The notes below the pieces were generated by a model. It saw only the letters and a list, made by a program, of their open reading frames with translations, had not been told where the DNA came from and did not search any database. From NCBI GenBank assembly GCA_015711795.1, contig JACVJC010000004.1:36692-100691 (forward strand): a stretch of 64,000 nt of DNA, given 5' to 3'. Positions within the stretch are counted from its first letter, which is position 1; every line of letters begins with the position of its first letter. This DNA comes from Candidatus Geothermocultor quzhuomuensis (GTDB taxonomy: Bacteria; Actinomycetota; Aquicultoria; Geothermocultorales; Geothermocultoraceae). Positions 36,286-45,338 of the stretch are shown piece by piece. Position numbers and translations under genes: made by a program.

Positions 36286-37263
36286 CTATCCTTGCTCAAA
36301 AAGTTCTTTCCTTTTCTCTTCAACCATTATCTTAATTACCTCTTCCAAATTAACGGTTGGTTGAAATCCTATTAAGCTTCGAACCCGAGAAATGTCCGGT
36401 ATTCTCCTTTCCATATCCTCAAAACCTTCTTCATAAGCTTCTTCGTAAGGAACATATTTAATTTCTGAGTTACTCCCCACAATCTCTATTACCTTCCTAG
36501 CCAAGTCTTTAATTGAAATCTCTTCTTGACTTCCTAAATTAAAGACTCCTCCTACTGCTTGTGGGTGCTCCATCAGCTGTATTAACCCTTTAACCGCATC
36601 ACTAACATAAAGAAAACATCTTGACTGTTCACCGCTACCATAAACAGTTAAAGGCTCATTTTTCAGTGCTTGCTCAACAAATCGAGGAACAACCATTCCA
36701 TAAGCACCTGTTTGCCTCGGACCAACGACATTAAAAAGCCTAACAATAACGGTGGGGAGATTCATTTCCTTCCAATAAATATAAGCTAAAATTTCATCCA
36801 CCGCTTTTGAGGTCGAATAACTCCAGCGGCTTTTTAAGGGAGAACCTAAAATCCGATCGTCATCTTCTTTTAAAGGACCTTGGGTATTTTTCCCGTAAAT
36901 CTCAGAGCTAGAAGTAACCAAAACTTTTTTTCGATAGCGGTGAGCCATTGAAAAAACAATTTCACTTCCTTTAATATTGGTTGTCATTGATTCTAAAGGA
37001 TGCTCAACAATTAATTTAACCCCAACCGCTGCAGCTAAATGATAGATAATATCGCACCTCTCAACTAGCTTATCAACTAAAAACTCATCAAGGATTGAAC
37101 CAATAACCAATTGAAAAGAGGAGTTGCCATCAAGATGTTTAACGTTTTCAATTCGACCAGTTGAAAGATTGTCTAAAGCAATTACCGAGTGACCTTGAGC
37201 AATTAAAGCTTCAGCTAAATGAGAGCCGATAAAGCCAGCTCCTCCAGTTATCAAAACTTCCAA
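36286..37263 (-). CDS. NAD-dependent nucleotide-sugar epimerase/dehydratase
   Basis: 325 residues of the extended SDR family. GGAGFIGSHLAEAL binds NAD; TSSSEIYG and YSTSKAVDE supply the catalytic residues. VRLFNVVGPRQTGAYGMVVPRFVEQAL is typical of UDP-sugar epimerases and of UDP-glucuronate decarboxylase relatives. I cannot tell whether it epimerises or decarboxylates. It is the gene just upstream of WecA/TagO (5-bp gap), so it may supply or modify a UDP-sugar used in the same polymer. Confidence 0.8.
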   Translation of the reverse strand: MEVLITGGAGFIGSHLAEALIAQGHSVIALDNLSTGRIENVKHLDGNSSFQLVIGSILDEFLVDKLVERCDIIYHLAAAVGVKLIVEHPLESMTTNIKGSEIVFSMAHRYRKKVLVTSSSEIYGKNTQGPLKEDDDRILGSPLKSRWSYSTSKAVDEILAYIYWKEMNLPTVIVRLFNVVGPRQTGAYGMVVPRFVEQALKNEPLTVYGSGEQSRCFLYVSDAVKGLIQLMEHPQAVGGVFNLGSQEEISIKDLARKVIEIVGSNSEIKYVPYEEAYEEGFEDMERRIPDISRVRSLIGFQPTVNLEEVIKIMVEEKRKELFEQG

Positions 37264-37384
37264 GATTTACCTCTTTTCAAGATTTATATAAAATAAACTA
37301 AATTTGCTTTTTAAATTCTATCTAAACTCTTTGATAACCGTCAAACATTAAAAACTGTAAGCACTTAGCGGTAAAAAACAAGTT

Positions 37385-39484
37385 TTAGCGCTTTAATTGA
37401 TAAAGTTTTTCTTGAGCTTCTTTAAAATTAGGATTAATAGCTAATGCTTTCTCAAGATTTTCCTGAGCTTTCACTTTCTCATTGAGACCAAGATAAGCTA
37501 AGCTTAAATAATAATACCCTTCTGCTTTTTGGCTAATTTTTAACAAATTCTCAAAGTCGCTTTTCGCCTTTTCATACTCCCTTCTTTTTAAATAAATTTT
37601 ACCCCTTCCCCAAAAGCATCCTCCAACATCATTGAGGATGTTACGGACAACTCCTGACCAAAATTCTTTGTACTTTAAAAGTTTTATCCCTTCACTATAA
37701 GCTTTTATTGCTTCTTCCTCCCTCCCAATTGAATCATAAAAATCAGCTAGCCAAAGAGAATATAAAGGGTCATTAGGGTAAAGAGATCTTGCCATTATTA
37801 GCTCTCTCTCCGCTTCATTCAACCGTTGAGCAGTAGCATAGTGGATACCCAACTTCAAATGATATTCAGGTTCGAGTGGGTCAAGAGCAACAGCCTTTTC
37901 CAGCAAATAAATTGAAGAATAAAGAAAGGAAGGATCATTCGAGGACTTTCCTAAGCGAAAATATGTTTCAGCTAAATCTACTTTATATCTGGTATTAATT
38001 GGATTAAGCTGAATTGCTTTTTCTAAAAGTTTCTTTGCTTCAACAATTCTTCCTCCTTTTAAAAAACTTCGACCTCTTCGCCCATAAAGCTCTGCTCGAA
38101 AGGAAGAAAAGAAAAAGAGAAAAACCAAGAAGCCGACAAGAAAAGGAATAGCTGATAAACGCCTTTCTTTTAGCTTACCTTTTACTTTGATAAGTCGATA
38201 AGGCTGGGTTTTTTCTTGAAGCCAGCTTAAAGAAGCAAACTGCCCTAAAATTATCCAAAAAACAATACCAACCGCTGGGATGTAAAGACTTGAGTCATTA
38301 AAGTTATGAAAGGAAAAACCGACAATGCTAGCTAAAAAAGCTATTGCTAATTGATATTCTTTCCCTCTTTTCTTTAAACTCCAAAGATTAATTCCTTTTA
38401 AAAAGATTAAAAAAAGAAGAGATAAAAACCCTATTCCACCAATAACTCCCGTTTCAGCTAAGATTTGGAGATAAGTATTATGTGACCACCGTGAATATGC
38501 TCCTTGAAATTGATAAAGAGGTAACAGTCGAGCAAAAGTCCCAATTCCCCCTCCAATTAAAGAATTGTGGGAAATCATCTTAAAAGCCCCTAGCCAAAGG
38601 AAAAGACGATGTTTAACACTCGAATCGAGAGTTAAAGAAAAAATTTTTAAAAAGCTTGGTTGAAATGCGAAATAAGTTATTATGAAGCTAAGAAAAATGG
38701 GGGAGAAAAAAATTAAAAACTTTGTCACTTTACCTTTATTTGTCTTTTTAAAAGTGACACTAATTAAAAAGATAAAAAGACTAATGGTAAAAGAAATATA
38801 GCCACCTCTCGAAAAAGTCAAAACTAAACCAAGGAATAAGAGAAAGAAAGCTAGAGCAAAAAGAATTCTCTCAACCTTCGTTTCTCCATTTAAGCAAAGA
38901 AATAAGCTCAAAGGAATGATTAAAATCAATAAGGAAGCAAAATTATTTGGATTGGTGAAGATAGCAAAAGCTCTTTGGGAAACTTCAAGATGAAGCCTCT
39001 CTCGAACGAAAAAGTCATAAAGATAGTCTATTTGATTATTTTTTTGATAAAGAGAGACAAAAACTAGAAAAAGCCCTAAAGAAGTCAAAATTTTCAAGAA
39101 AAACTTGCTTTCCTCATAATTTTTGAAGAGAGCAATGCCTAAATAAAAGATAGCAAAGTAACTTAAAAAAAGAAAAAAGCCATCAAGTTTAGAGCTTGTG
39201 CTAGATAAAGAAAGGAAAGAGAGGAAAACTGCAATAAGAAAAAGGGAAATGGGGAATTCAAGTCCAGTTTTCCTCAAGGGAAATTCTCTTCTCAATTGAG
39301 AAATTGCCAACCACAAAGTAACCAAAAAGGTTAAACTGAAATATAAAATAGCTCGAGTAAGATAATAATCACCTCCCCCAGCATTGAAAGGAGACAGCAT
39401 AAAAACAAAAAGGAGAAAAAAAAGATACCTAAAGGTTTTCTCGAAGGTAATTCTTTCACTCAACTTATTCACCAATCTATTCAT
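37385..39484 (-). CDS. O-antigen ligase/polymerase (Wzy_C) family membrane protein with long TPR tail
   Basis: 699 residues, the largest of the four such proteins in the window. Twelve or so helices cover residues 1-440, with Wzy_C segment RLFLWLGAFKMISHNSLIGGGIGTFARLL and the loop YSRWSHNTYLQILAETGVIGGI. From about residue 455 there are five or six TPR repeats (AKKLLEKAIQLNPINTRYKVDLAETYFRLG, LLEKAVALDPLEPEYHLKLGIHY, and more), ending NLEKALAINPNFKEAQEKLYQL. It overlaps the following-strand GT4 gene by 8 bp. Polymerisation or ligation of a glycan outside the membrane is the expected role. Confidence 0.85.
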   Translation of the reverse strand: MNRLVNKLSERITFEKTFRYLFFLLFVFMLSPFNAGGGDYYLTRAILYFSLTFLVTLWLAISQLRREFPLRKTGLEFPISLFLIAVFLSFLSLSSTSSKLDGFFLFLSYFAIFYLGIALFKNYEESKFFLKILTSLGLFLVFVSLYQKNNQIDYLYDFFVRERLHLEVSQRAFAIFTNPNNFASLLILIIPLSLFLCLNGETKVERILFALAFFLLFLGLVLTFSRGGYISFTISLFIFLISVTFKKTNKGKVTKFLIFFSPIFLSFIITYFAFQPSFLKIFSLTLDSSVKHRLFLWLGAFKMISHNSLIGGGIGTFARLLPLYQFQGAYSRWSHNTYLQILAETGVIGGIGFLSLLFLIFLKGINLWSLKKRGKEYQLAIAFLASIVGFSFHNFNDSSLYIPAVGIVFWIILGQFASLSWLQEKTQPYRLIKVKGKLKERRLSAIPFLVGFLVFLFFFSSFRAELYGRRGRSFLKGGRIVEAKKLLEKAIQLNPINTRYKVDLAETYFRLGKSSNDPSFLYSSIYLLEKAVALDPLEPEYHLKLGIHYATAQRLNEAERELIMARSLYPNDPLYSLWLADFYDSIGREEEAIKAYSEGIKLLKYKEFWSGVVRNILNDVGGCFWGRGKIYLKRREYEKAKSDFENLLKISQKAEGYYYLSLAYLGLNEKVKAQENLEKALAINPNFKEAQEKLYQLKR

Positions 39485-40643
39485 AATATTCCTTTGAATC
39501 TAACAAAGATTGATAAAGCTTCTTTATATTAGAGATAAGTTTTTTAATATCGTATTTTTCCAAAGCAATTTGACGCCCTTTTTTCCCCATTTCTTTTCTA
39601 ACTTCAGGATTATCAAGCAAAAAGTTAATTGCTTTAGCCATTCCATCAATGTCAAGAGAATTAACTAAAATTCCTGTTTCTTGGTGCACTACGACATCAG
39701 GAACCCCTCCAACCCTAGTTGCAACCACTGGTTTAGAAGAAGCCATTGCCTCAATAATTGAAACTGGTGTCCCTTCATTAAGAGAAGAAACAACAACAAT
39801 GTCTAAGCTCGAATATATTTGCGGAAGATCACTGCGCCAACCAGTAAAAATAACATTTTCTTCAATTCCCAAACTTTTAACATATTCTATTAGCTCTTCC
39901 CTTAACTCACCATCACCTACCACCACAAATTGAGCTTTTGGAAAACTCTCCAAAACCTTCCTAGCTGCATCAAAAAATAACTTGTGGTTTTTTACTGGTG
40001 TCAAGCGACCAATAATTCCAATGAATGGGACTTGGGGCGAAATGTTAAGCTCATCCCGAAATTGGTCTTCACCTGACTTAAGGAATTTCTCAAGCTCAAA
40101 GCCGAGAGGAATAACTGCTATTTTCTTCGCGGGAGCAATATTAAAACTGACTAACTCTTTTTTTATCCCTTTACTAACTGTCACAACCTTATCAGTAAAA
40201 CAGCTTAAAAACTTTTCAATCAAAATAAAAACCTTCGTCTTAAAAGGGTTAAAATAACTATGAAAAACGTGGCCATGAAATGTATGAAGAATGATAGGAA
40301 CACCAGCTAATTTAGCAGCCAGTCTCCCTAACACTCCCGCCTTAGCGGTATGGGTATGAACAATTTGAGGCTTCTCCTTCTTGATGAGATGATAAAGTTT
40401 AAAAAATGTGATAAAATCCCTTAAAAAATTAATTTCCCGGCCTAGCTGAGGTATTAGTATTGGTTTTACTTTCTTTTCTTTCATTAATTCGAGCATATTT
40501 CCTTCATAAGGAGCCTCCACGCCCGAAACAAGCACCGATTTAAATTTCTCATTTAACCTTTCAGTCAAAAGAACTACATGAATAGCAGGTCCTCCAATAT
40601 TAAGTCGGGTAATAATCCTTATCACTTTTATTTTATCCATCAT
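39477..40643 (-). CDS. GT4 family glycosyltransferase
   Basis: 388 residues. N-terminal GT4 domain (IRIITRLNIGGPAIHVVLLTERL) with IVHTHTAKAGVLGRLAAKLAGVPIILHTFHGHVFH; the C-terminal nucleotide-binding domain has IGRLTPVKNHKLFFDAA and the E-x7-E motif NEGTPVSIIEAMASSKPVVAT. It is a retaining, cytoplasmic enzyme adding a sugar to a lipid-linked glycan. It overlaps the TPR-ligase gene by 8 bp, so the two are coupled. The sugar cannot be read from the sequence. Confidence 0.9.
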   Translation of the reverse strand: MMDKIKVIRIITRLNIGGPAIHVVLLTERLNEKFKSVLVSGVEAPYEGNMLELMKEKKVKPILIPQLGREINFLRDFITFFKLYHLIKKEKPQIVHTHTAKAGVLGRLAAKLAGVPIILHTFHGHVFHSYFNPFKTKVFILIEKFLSCFTDKVVTVSKGIKKELVSFNIAPAKKIAVIPLGFELEKFLKSGEDQFRDELNISPQVPFIGIIGRLTPVKNHKLFFDAARKVLESFPKAQFVVVGDGELREELIEYVKSLGIEENVIFTGWRSDLPQIYSSLDIVVVSSLNEGTPVSIIEAMASSKPVVATRVGGVPDVVVHQETGILVNSLDIDGMAKAINFLLDNPEVRKEMGKKGRQIALEKYDIKKLISNIKKLYQSLLDSKEYYE

Positions 40644-40765
40644 AACATCTTATATCTCTTTTGGCTGTTATGATTAAGCGCTCAATTGCCTGCTTGCAAG
40701 CAGATGGGCCTGTCGCTTATTTGCCTCCACTCGAGCACAAGGAGACCTGTCAAGGGCTAGATTAG

Positions 40766-41713
40766 TCAGCCCCAGTCTCCCTTTTCCCTTCGGTACCACT
40801 CCACTGTTTTTCTTAGCCCTTCTTCAAAATCAACCTTTGGCTCATACTTTAAAATTTCTTTAGCTTTGGAAATGTCAGCTTGAGAATGTCTCACATCCCC
40901 CGGGCGAGGGTCAGAATAAACTGGCTTGATTTTAGTTCCTAAAATCCGATTCAAGTTACTAACTAATTCCCTTAAGCTATATCGCTTGCCACAAGCAATA
41001 TTAAAAATTTTGCCAGCTGCTTCTTTTGCTTCTACCGTTAATAAATTAGCAATTACAACATTGGAAACATAAGTAAAATCGCGTGACTGTAATCCATCGC
41101 CAAAGATGCAAGGAGGTTTTCTTGCAAGCATAGCTTTAATAAAAAGGGAAATAACCCCTGAATATTGTGAAGTTGGATCTTGATGAGGTCCAAAAATATT
41201 AAAGTAGCGTAAACATACAGTCTCCAAGCCATAAAGAGCATAGAAATTTCGGCAGTAGTATTCACCAGTGAGCTTGGATATTGCATAAGGAGAAAGCGGT
41301 TTTGGCTCCATTTCTTCAACCTTTGGTAAAAGAGGGTTATCTCCGTAAATTGAAGAGGAAGAAGCATAAACGACCCTTTTGACCCCCTCTTCCTTAGCCA
41401 CTAAAAGAAGATTTAAGGTTCCAGTGGCATTAACTTCATGAGTTGCTTTAGGATTTTCTATGGAGCGAGGGACAGATGGTAAAGCAGCTTGGTGTAAAAT
41501 GTAATCTATCCCCTTAACTGCTTGATGAAGTTGGTCAATGTTTCTCAAATCTCCCTCAAAAAGCTCAATTTGATCAAGAAATTGAGCAATATTTTCCCTC
41601 TTACCAGTGGAAAAATTATCAAAAACTCGAACTTTTTCTCCTCTTCTTACAAGTTCAGCTACGATATTGGAACCAATAAACCCTGCCCCACCAGTCACTA
41701 AATAAAATGCCAT
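40766..41713 (-). CDS. UDP-sugar 4-epimerase, WbpP/Gne-like
   Basis: 315 residues. GGAGFIGSNIVAEL binds NAD; ASSSSIYGDNP and YAISKLTGEYY hold the catalytic residues. The segment YFNIFGPHQDPTSQYSGVIS, with a QDPxxxY motif, is characteristic of UDP-GlcNAc/UDP-GlcNAcA 4-epimerases (WbpP/Gne group). It likely provides UDP-GalNAc or the corresponding uronic acid. A 122-bp gap separates it from the GT4 gene downstream. Upstream lies the gap holding the toxin-gene remnants. Confidence 0.82.
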   Translation of the reverse strand: MAFYLVTGGAGFIGSNIVAELVRRGEKVRVFDNFSTGKRENIAQFLDQIELFEGDLRNIDQLHQAVKGIDYILHQAALPSVPRSIENPKATHEVNATGTLNLLLVAKEEGVKRVVYASSSSIYGDNPLLPKVEEMEPKPLSPYAISKLTGEYYCRNFYALYGLETVCLRYFNIFGPHQDPTSQYSGVISLFIKAMLARKPPCIFGDGLQSRDFTYVSNVVIANLLTVEAKEAAGKIFNIACGKRYSLRELVSNLNRILGTKIKPVYSDPRPGDVRHSQADISKAKEILKYEPKVDFEEGLRKTVEWYRREKGDWG

Positions 41714-41798
41714 CCTATCTCCTCTCTAGAATCCTGCGCCTGCAATCTAGTCAGTATAATCAGTAATGAAAATGATACTAAATTTATCTTCAACTTCC

Positions 41799-42076
41799 TT
41801 ATACCTTATATAATCTTTTATCACCAGTAATAAAGGGATAATGGTAACATTTGAGCATAGCTAAGGTAAAAAGAACCATAAACAGAATTATTAAATTACG
41901 TGCTCTTTGAACTGCTCCTCTTATTATCTCTTGGGTTATAGGTTGCAAAATTCTCATATCAAAAATACTTTCAACAAATTGGATAACAATATCTCGTCTA
42001 GACTAGTTTTATACCACAACACATTAGCTAACTCTTTAACAAGTAACTCCACTGTTAATAAACAATATGCTACTTT
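41799..42076 (-). pseudogene. PIN-domain (VapC-type) toxin remnant, frameshifted
   Basis: On the minus strand two frames together spell a PIN domain. The first reads KVAYCLLTVELLVKELANVLWYKTSLDE; after a frameshift near 42000 the other reads VESIFDMRILQPITQEIIRG and then LAMLKCYHYPFITGDKRLYKV-stop. PIN proteins show exactly this order: helix LLxPELxxxEVxNVLW, then PIT.EI...A, then the acidic-motif end LITGDKRLY. The N-terminal Asp motif and the region after KRLYKV are gone. No intact antitoxin gene was found; a short upstream fragment (KKRKDVLATLRLGKTI) may be its relic. Not functional as read. Confidence 0.6.
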
Positions 42077-42284
42077 AAATAGTCTTCCCTAATCTCAAGG
42101 TAGCTAAAACATCTTTTCTTTTTTTCTGATTCTTTGACAAATTTTCCCTCCACCTTTTTGAAGCTAGTTACATTTTATCTTTTTCTCCCCTTTTTACAAT
42201 ATAAATTACTCTCTAAAAAGAATTATAAAAATATATCTAATTATAGGTGAGACATAATTCTAAAATGCAAATTTATAAGTCCCT

Positions 42285-42399
42285 GCTCGCAAATCCAAAA
42301 ATTCTAAATTCAAATGTTCCAAACCTTGTTTTGAATTTCGGTTATTTGAATTTTGCACTTGTTTAGAATTTGGTGCCTAGTGCTTAGGATTTTAACTTT
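42285..42399. repeat. AAATTC-rich degenerate intergenic repeat, second copy
   Basis: This stretch is filled with imperfect AAATTC/TTGAATTT units and ends in GTGCTTAGGATTTTAACTTT (42380-42399), which differs by one base from 6434-6453. It lies between the PIN and HEPN remnants. The 890-bp gap from 41714 to 42600 contains these remnants and this repeat; I see no intact gene in it. Confidence 0.5.
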
Positions 42400-42530
42400 G
42401 ACCAACTGCCTTTCCTCCAGCTTGCTGATCTGAAAAGCAAGCCCAATTTGTAAAATCCACCTTCCATGTCACTTTTAGCATGCTCAAGGTCACCTTCCGC
42501 TTCATCTTGCCAATCTTCACTCCGTTCAAC
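42392..42530 (-). pseudogene. HEPN-domain protein remnant, frameshifted
   Basis: The minus strand reads VERSEDWQDEAEGDLEHAKSDMEGGFY, then after a one-base shift NWACFSDQQAGGKAVGQS-stop. This is the start of a HEPN domain (ERSxDWxxxAExDLxxAxxxxExGxYxWACFxxQQAAEKA). The canonical C-terminal half is missing. AAGGAGG lies about 10 bp before, but no start codon remains (ATCGGGGTTGAA), so the initiation site is lost. HEPN proteins usually pair with a minimal nucleotidyltransferase as toxin-antitoxin systems; none is seen here. The 70-aa ORF in the track is a read-through in a mostly wrong frame. Confidence 0.6.
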
Positions 42531-42600
42531 CCCGATTTCCTCCTTAGCGATTTATAGTATCCTATAACGCCTCTAAAAGGAAACAACATCCAGAATCGAC

Positions 42601-43266
42601 TCAAAGGTGAATGAAATACTTAAAGAAATAAAGCCCAAGTTTAATATATTCATTATTGAGATCAATCAAATCTTCTTCTCTCGTCCACCAGTTTTTTAGT
42701 GCTAGATTTTTCTCTTTCGAAGGACTCATCATGAGCTTTACATCTTTACCCCGAAAAACAAATCTAAATGTGAGGATAGCTCTCCGGCTGTGAAATGGAG
42801 AGGTAACAATTATTGCTGATTTGTAGTTTCGCCTAGTCATTAAATCTTTTATAGCTTGTGCTTCTTCAAATGTGCTTGTCCCTTTATTCATTAAAATAAT
42901 CAATTTCTTAGGAACTCCTTTTGAAACCAGCACATTTCTCGAAAGCTCTGCTTCAGTTAAAGATAAACCAACTGCTCTTATCTCATCAGGAACCAGCTCT
43001 CCCGATACTAATACTCTTTTGGAGAAACCTGATTTAAAAAGTTCAGCAGCATGACTGGCTCTTTCAAAAGCTTTTCCTCCAAGGACCACAATTAAATCAG
43101 CCTTTTCCACCTTATCTTCAACTATCAAAAAACCACCAATTGTCCTTAGCCAAAAAGAGTAAGTTAAAGCAAAAAAAAGGAAAAGAACAAATAAAATTAA
43201 AAGAATTACTTTAAGATTAATGAGCTTTTTGATGGCAAATTTCCCTTTTCGCCTCACAAAAATCAC
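42601..43266 (-). CDS. YdcF/SanA-like DUF218 membrane protein
   Basis: 221 residues. A single N-terminal helix (LKVILLILFVLFLFFALTYSFWL) is followed by the DUF218 domain: ADLIVVLGGKAFERASHAAELF, KRVLVSGE, NKGTSTFEEAQAIKDL and AIIVTSPFHSRRAILTF. Proteins of this group (SanA, ElyC, YdcF) affect envelope integrity and polysaccharide lipid-carrier use; the reaction is unknown. The start could be the first GTG (43266) or the GTG three codons later, which has GAGGTG 6 bp before it. It stands alone on the minus strand next to the HEPN remnant. Confidence 0.85.
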   Translation of the reverse strand: MIFVRRKGKFAIKKLINLKVILLILFVLFLFFALTYSFWLRTIGGFLIVEDKVEKADLIVVLGGKAFERASHAAELFKSGFSKRVLVSGELVPDEIRAVGLSLTEAELSRNVLVSKGVPKKLIILMNKGTSTFEEAQAIKDLMTRRNYKSAIIVTSPFHSRRAILTFRFVFRGKDVKLMMSPSKEKNLALKNWWTREEDLIDLNNEYIKLGLYFFKYFIHL

Positions 43267-43396
43267 CTCTACCGCTCAAGTGTTTTTCTCTGCCATGTCT
43301 TCTCTTGCTCAACCAGCATGCTGATAAGCAAACCAGCCTAATAGTCAAACCTTAAGAATAAAAGAGAATAAAACAAATTAAGTAAGTCTTAGTTTC

Positions 43397-45310
43397 TTAT
43401 ACAATCAACGGGCCAGCCAAGTTAGCTCTGTCAATAAAAGTTTGGTGCCAAAGCTCTAAAACAAGAAGAGCCCAAATTCGATTTCCGTGGTCAATCTTTC
43501 CCATAATATGCTCTTCTAAAAGCTGCTCAATAAATTTGGAGTTAAAATAGCCTCTTTTCCTTGCCCGTTTATCGAGTAAAATCTGATAAGCAAATTCTTT
43601 TAATTCTTCTTTAAACCAAACACCTATTGGTACCCCAAAACCAGCTTTTCCTCTTGAAATTATCTTTTGAGGCAACAAATTCTTCATTGCTTTTTTTAAA
43701 ATATATTTGGTAGTCATTCTTTTAAGTTTTAAATTGTGAGGGATAGCTGCAGCAAACTCCATAACCTTATGGTCAAGGAAGGGCGAGCGGGCTTCTAAAG
43801 AGTGTACCATACTCATCCTGTCCATTTTAACTAGCAAATCGTTGGGTAAGTAAGTAACCGTATCAACATAGAGAAGCTTATCTAAAAAATCACCTGCTTG
43901 AGCAGATTCAAAAGCTTTTTTTAAAAAAGAACTAGAATTAACATGGCTCAGATTCTCCTTTAATTCACTGGTGTAGAGAAAAGATTTCATCTCATCACTA
44001 AAGGTAGTCATCCATTCAGTGTATCTTTCCTCTGAAGGTAAACCAGCTGCTTTAACAAATCTTTTTAATCGCTTAAAAAAGCCCTTTTTAGCTGTTGATT
44101 CAGGCAAATTCTTAACTAACTGCTCGATTACATTTTCCCGCAAAGCTGCAGGAATTAAGGAGTAGTAGTCAGCTAACCTTGAAGCAAAATAACGTTCATA
44201 ACCAGCAAATGCCTCATCCCCACCATCCCCATTTAAAGCAACAGTTACATGCTGACGGGTCATCTTAGCAACATAGTAAGTGGGAATAGCTGAAGAATCA
44301 GCAAAGGGCTCATCAAAATACCAAATTAATTCAGGTAAAATTGTTAAAGCATCAGGTTTGACTATAAATTCATGGTGGTCAGTCCTGAAATGTTTAGCAA
44401 TTAGCTGTGCATATTTAAGCTCATCAAAAGATGCTTCTTTAAAACCGATAGAAAAAGTTTTAACGGGCTCAGATACTAACTGGCTCATTAAGGCAACCAC
44501 TATCGAAGAGTCAATCCCTCCACTCAAGAAAGCCCCTAAAGGAACATCGCTTATCAATCGAATCTTCACTGCCTCCTTAACTAGTTCATAAACTTGCTCA
44601 ACAATCTCTTGCTCAGTTAAATTTATTTTTTTAGTAAAATTTAAATCCCAGTAACGCTTAAGTCTTAACCTACCTTTTTGAACAATCAGAAAATGAGCTG
44701 GTGGCAACTTCTTTATCCCTCTAAATATTGTCTCTGGGGCTGGGATATATCCATAGGTCAAATAAGAGTGAAGAGATTCCAAACTTACTTCTTTCTTAAT
44801 CAAGAGGTCTTGAAGAATTGATTTAATCTCTGAAGCAAAAATAAAAGTTTTATTGGAAAGGGTATAAAAGAGGGGCTTCTTGCCAACTCTGTCTCTAGCT
44901 AAAATTAACTTCTTTTGGCCCTCATCCCAAAGAGCAAAGGCAAACATACCCCTTAATTTCTTGATGCAATTCTCTCCTTCTTCTTCATAGAGATGAACAA
45001 TTGTCTCAGTATCGCTTTTAGTGTAAAATTTATGTCCTTTCTTCTCAAGAAAAGAACGAAGCTCTAAAAAGTTGTAAATTTCTCCATTAAAAACAATCCA
45101 AATTGATTTATCCTCGTTATGAATAGGCTGTTTGCCTGTAGCGAGGTCAATAATGCTTAAGCGCCGATGCCCCAATCCAATGTTTCTATCAACATAAATT
45201 CCCTCGTCATCAGGTCCCCGATGAACAAGTGTCTGGCACATCCGCTTAATAAGCTCTTCTTCAACCCGCTTGTCTTCTTGAAAATAATACTTGCCACAAA
45301 TCCCACACAT
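43397..45310 (-). CDS. asnB: asparagine synthase (glutamine-hydrolysing), copy 2
   Basis: 637 residues, starting MCGICGKYYFQED with the Cys2 nucleophile. The synthetase domain has AFLSGGIDSSIVVALM and NGDGGDEAFAGYERY. It is a close paralogue of the 4.4 kb gene in layout and length. It directly follows the broken carbamoyltransferase (28 bp) in a block with methyltransferase, radical SAM and GT2 genes, so amidation of a sugar acid or other cluster substrate is more likely than general asparagine supply. This is inference from context. Confidence 0.9.
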   Translation of the reverse strand: MCGICGKYYFQEDKRVEEELIKRMCQTLVHRGPDDEGIYVDRNIGLGHRRLSIIDLATGKQPIHNEDKSIWIVFNGEIYNFLELRSFLEKKGHKFYTKSDTETIVHLYEEEGENCIKKLRGMFAFALWDEGQKKLILARDRVGKKPLFYTLSNKTFIFASEIKSILQDLLIKKEVSLESLHSYLTYGYIPAPETIFRGIKKLPPAHFLIVQKGRLRLKRYWDLNFTKKINLTEQEIVEQVYELVKEAVKIRLISDVPLGAFLSGGIDSSIVVALMSQLVSEPVKTFSIGFKEASFDELKYAQLIAKHFRTDHHEFIVKPDALTILPELIWYFDEPFADSSAIPTYYVAKMTRQHVTVALNGDGGDEAFAGYERYFASRLADYYSLIPAALRENVIEQLVKNLPESTAKKGFFKRLKRFVKAAGLPSEERYTEWMTTFSDEMKSFLYTSELKENLSHVNSSSFLKKAFESAQAGDFLDKLLYVDTVTYLPNDLLVKMDRMSMVHSLEARSPFLDHKVMEFAAAIPHNLKLKRMTTKYILKKAMKNLLPQKIISRGKAGFGVPIGVWFKEELKEFAYQILLDKRARKRGYFNSKFIEQLLEEHIMGKIDHGNRIWALLVLELWHQTFIDRANLAGPLIV

Positions 45311-45338
45311 AATTTTTAGAAATTTAGTATTAAACTTT

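Noticed and set aside
40690-40703. Perfect palindrome CTGCTTGCAAGCAG as a terminator or a REP element
   Set aside because: No T-run follows on either strand, and similar-looking sequence at 42418-42443 proved to be part of the HEPN remnant. No family of copies was found.
42392-42604. 70-residue ORF in the track as a real gene
   Set aside because: Only its last ~20 residues fall in the HEPN frame; the rest is an alternative frame over the HEPN remnant. Treated as a pseudogene instead.
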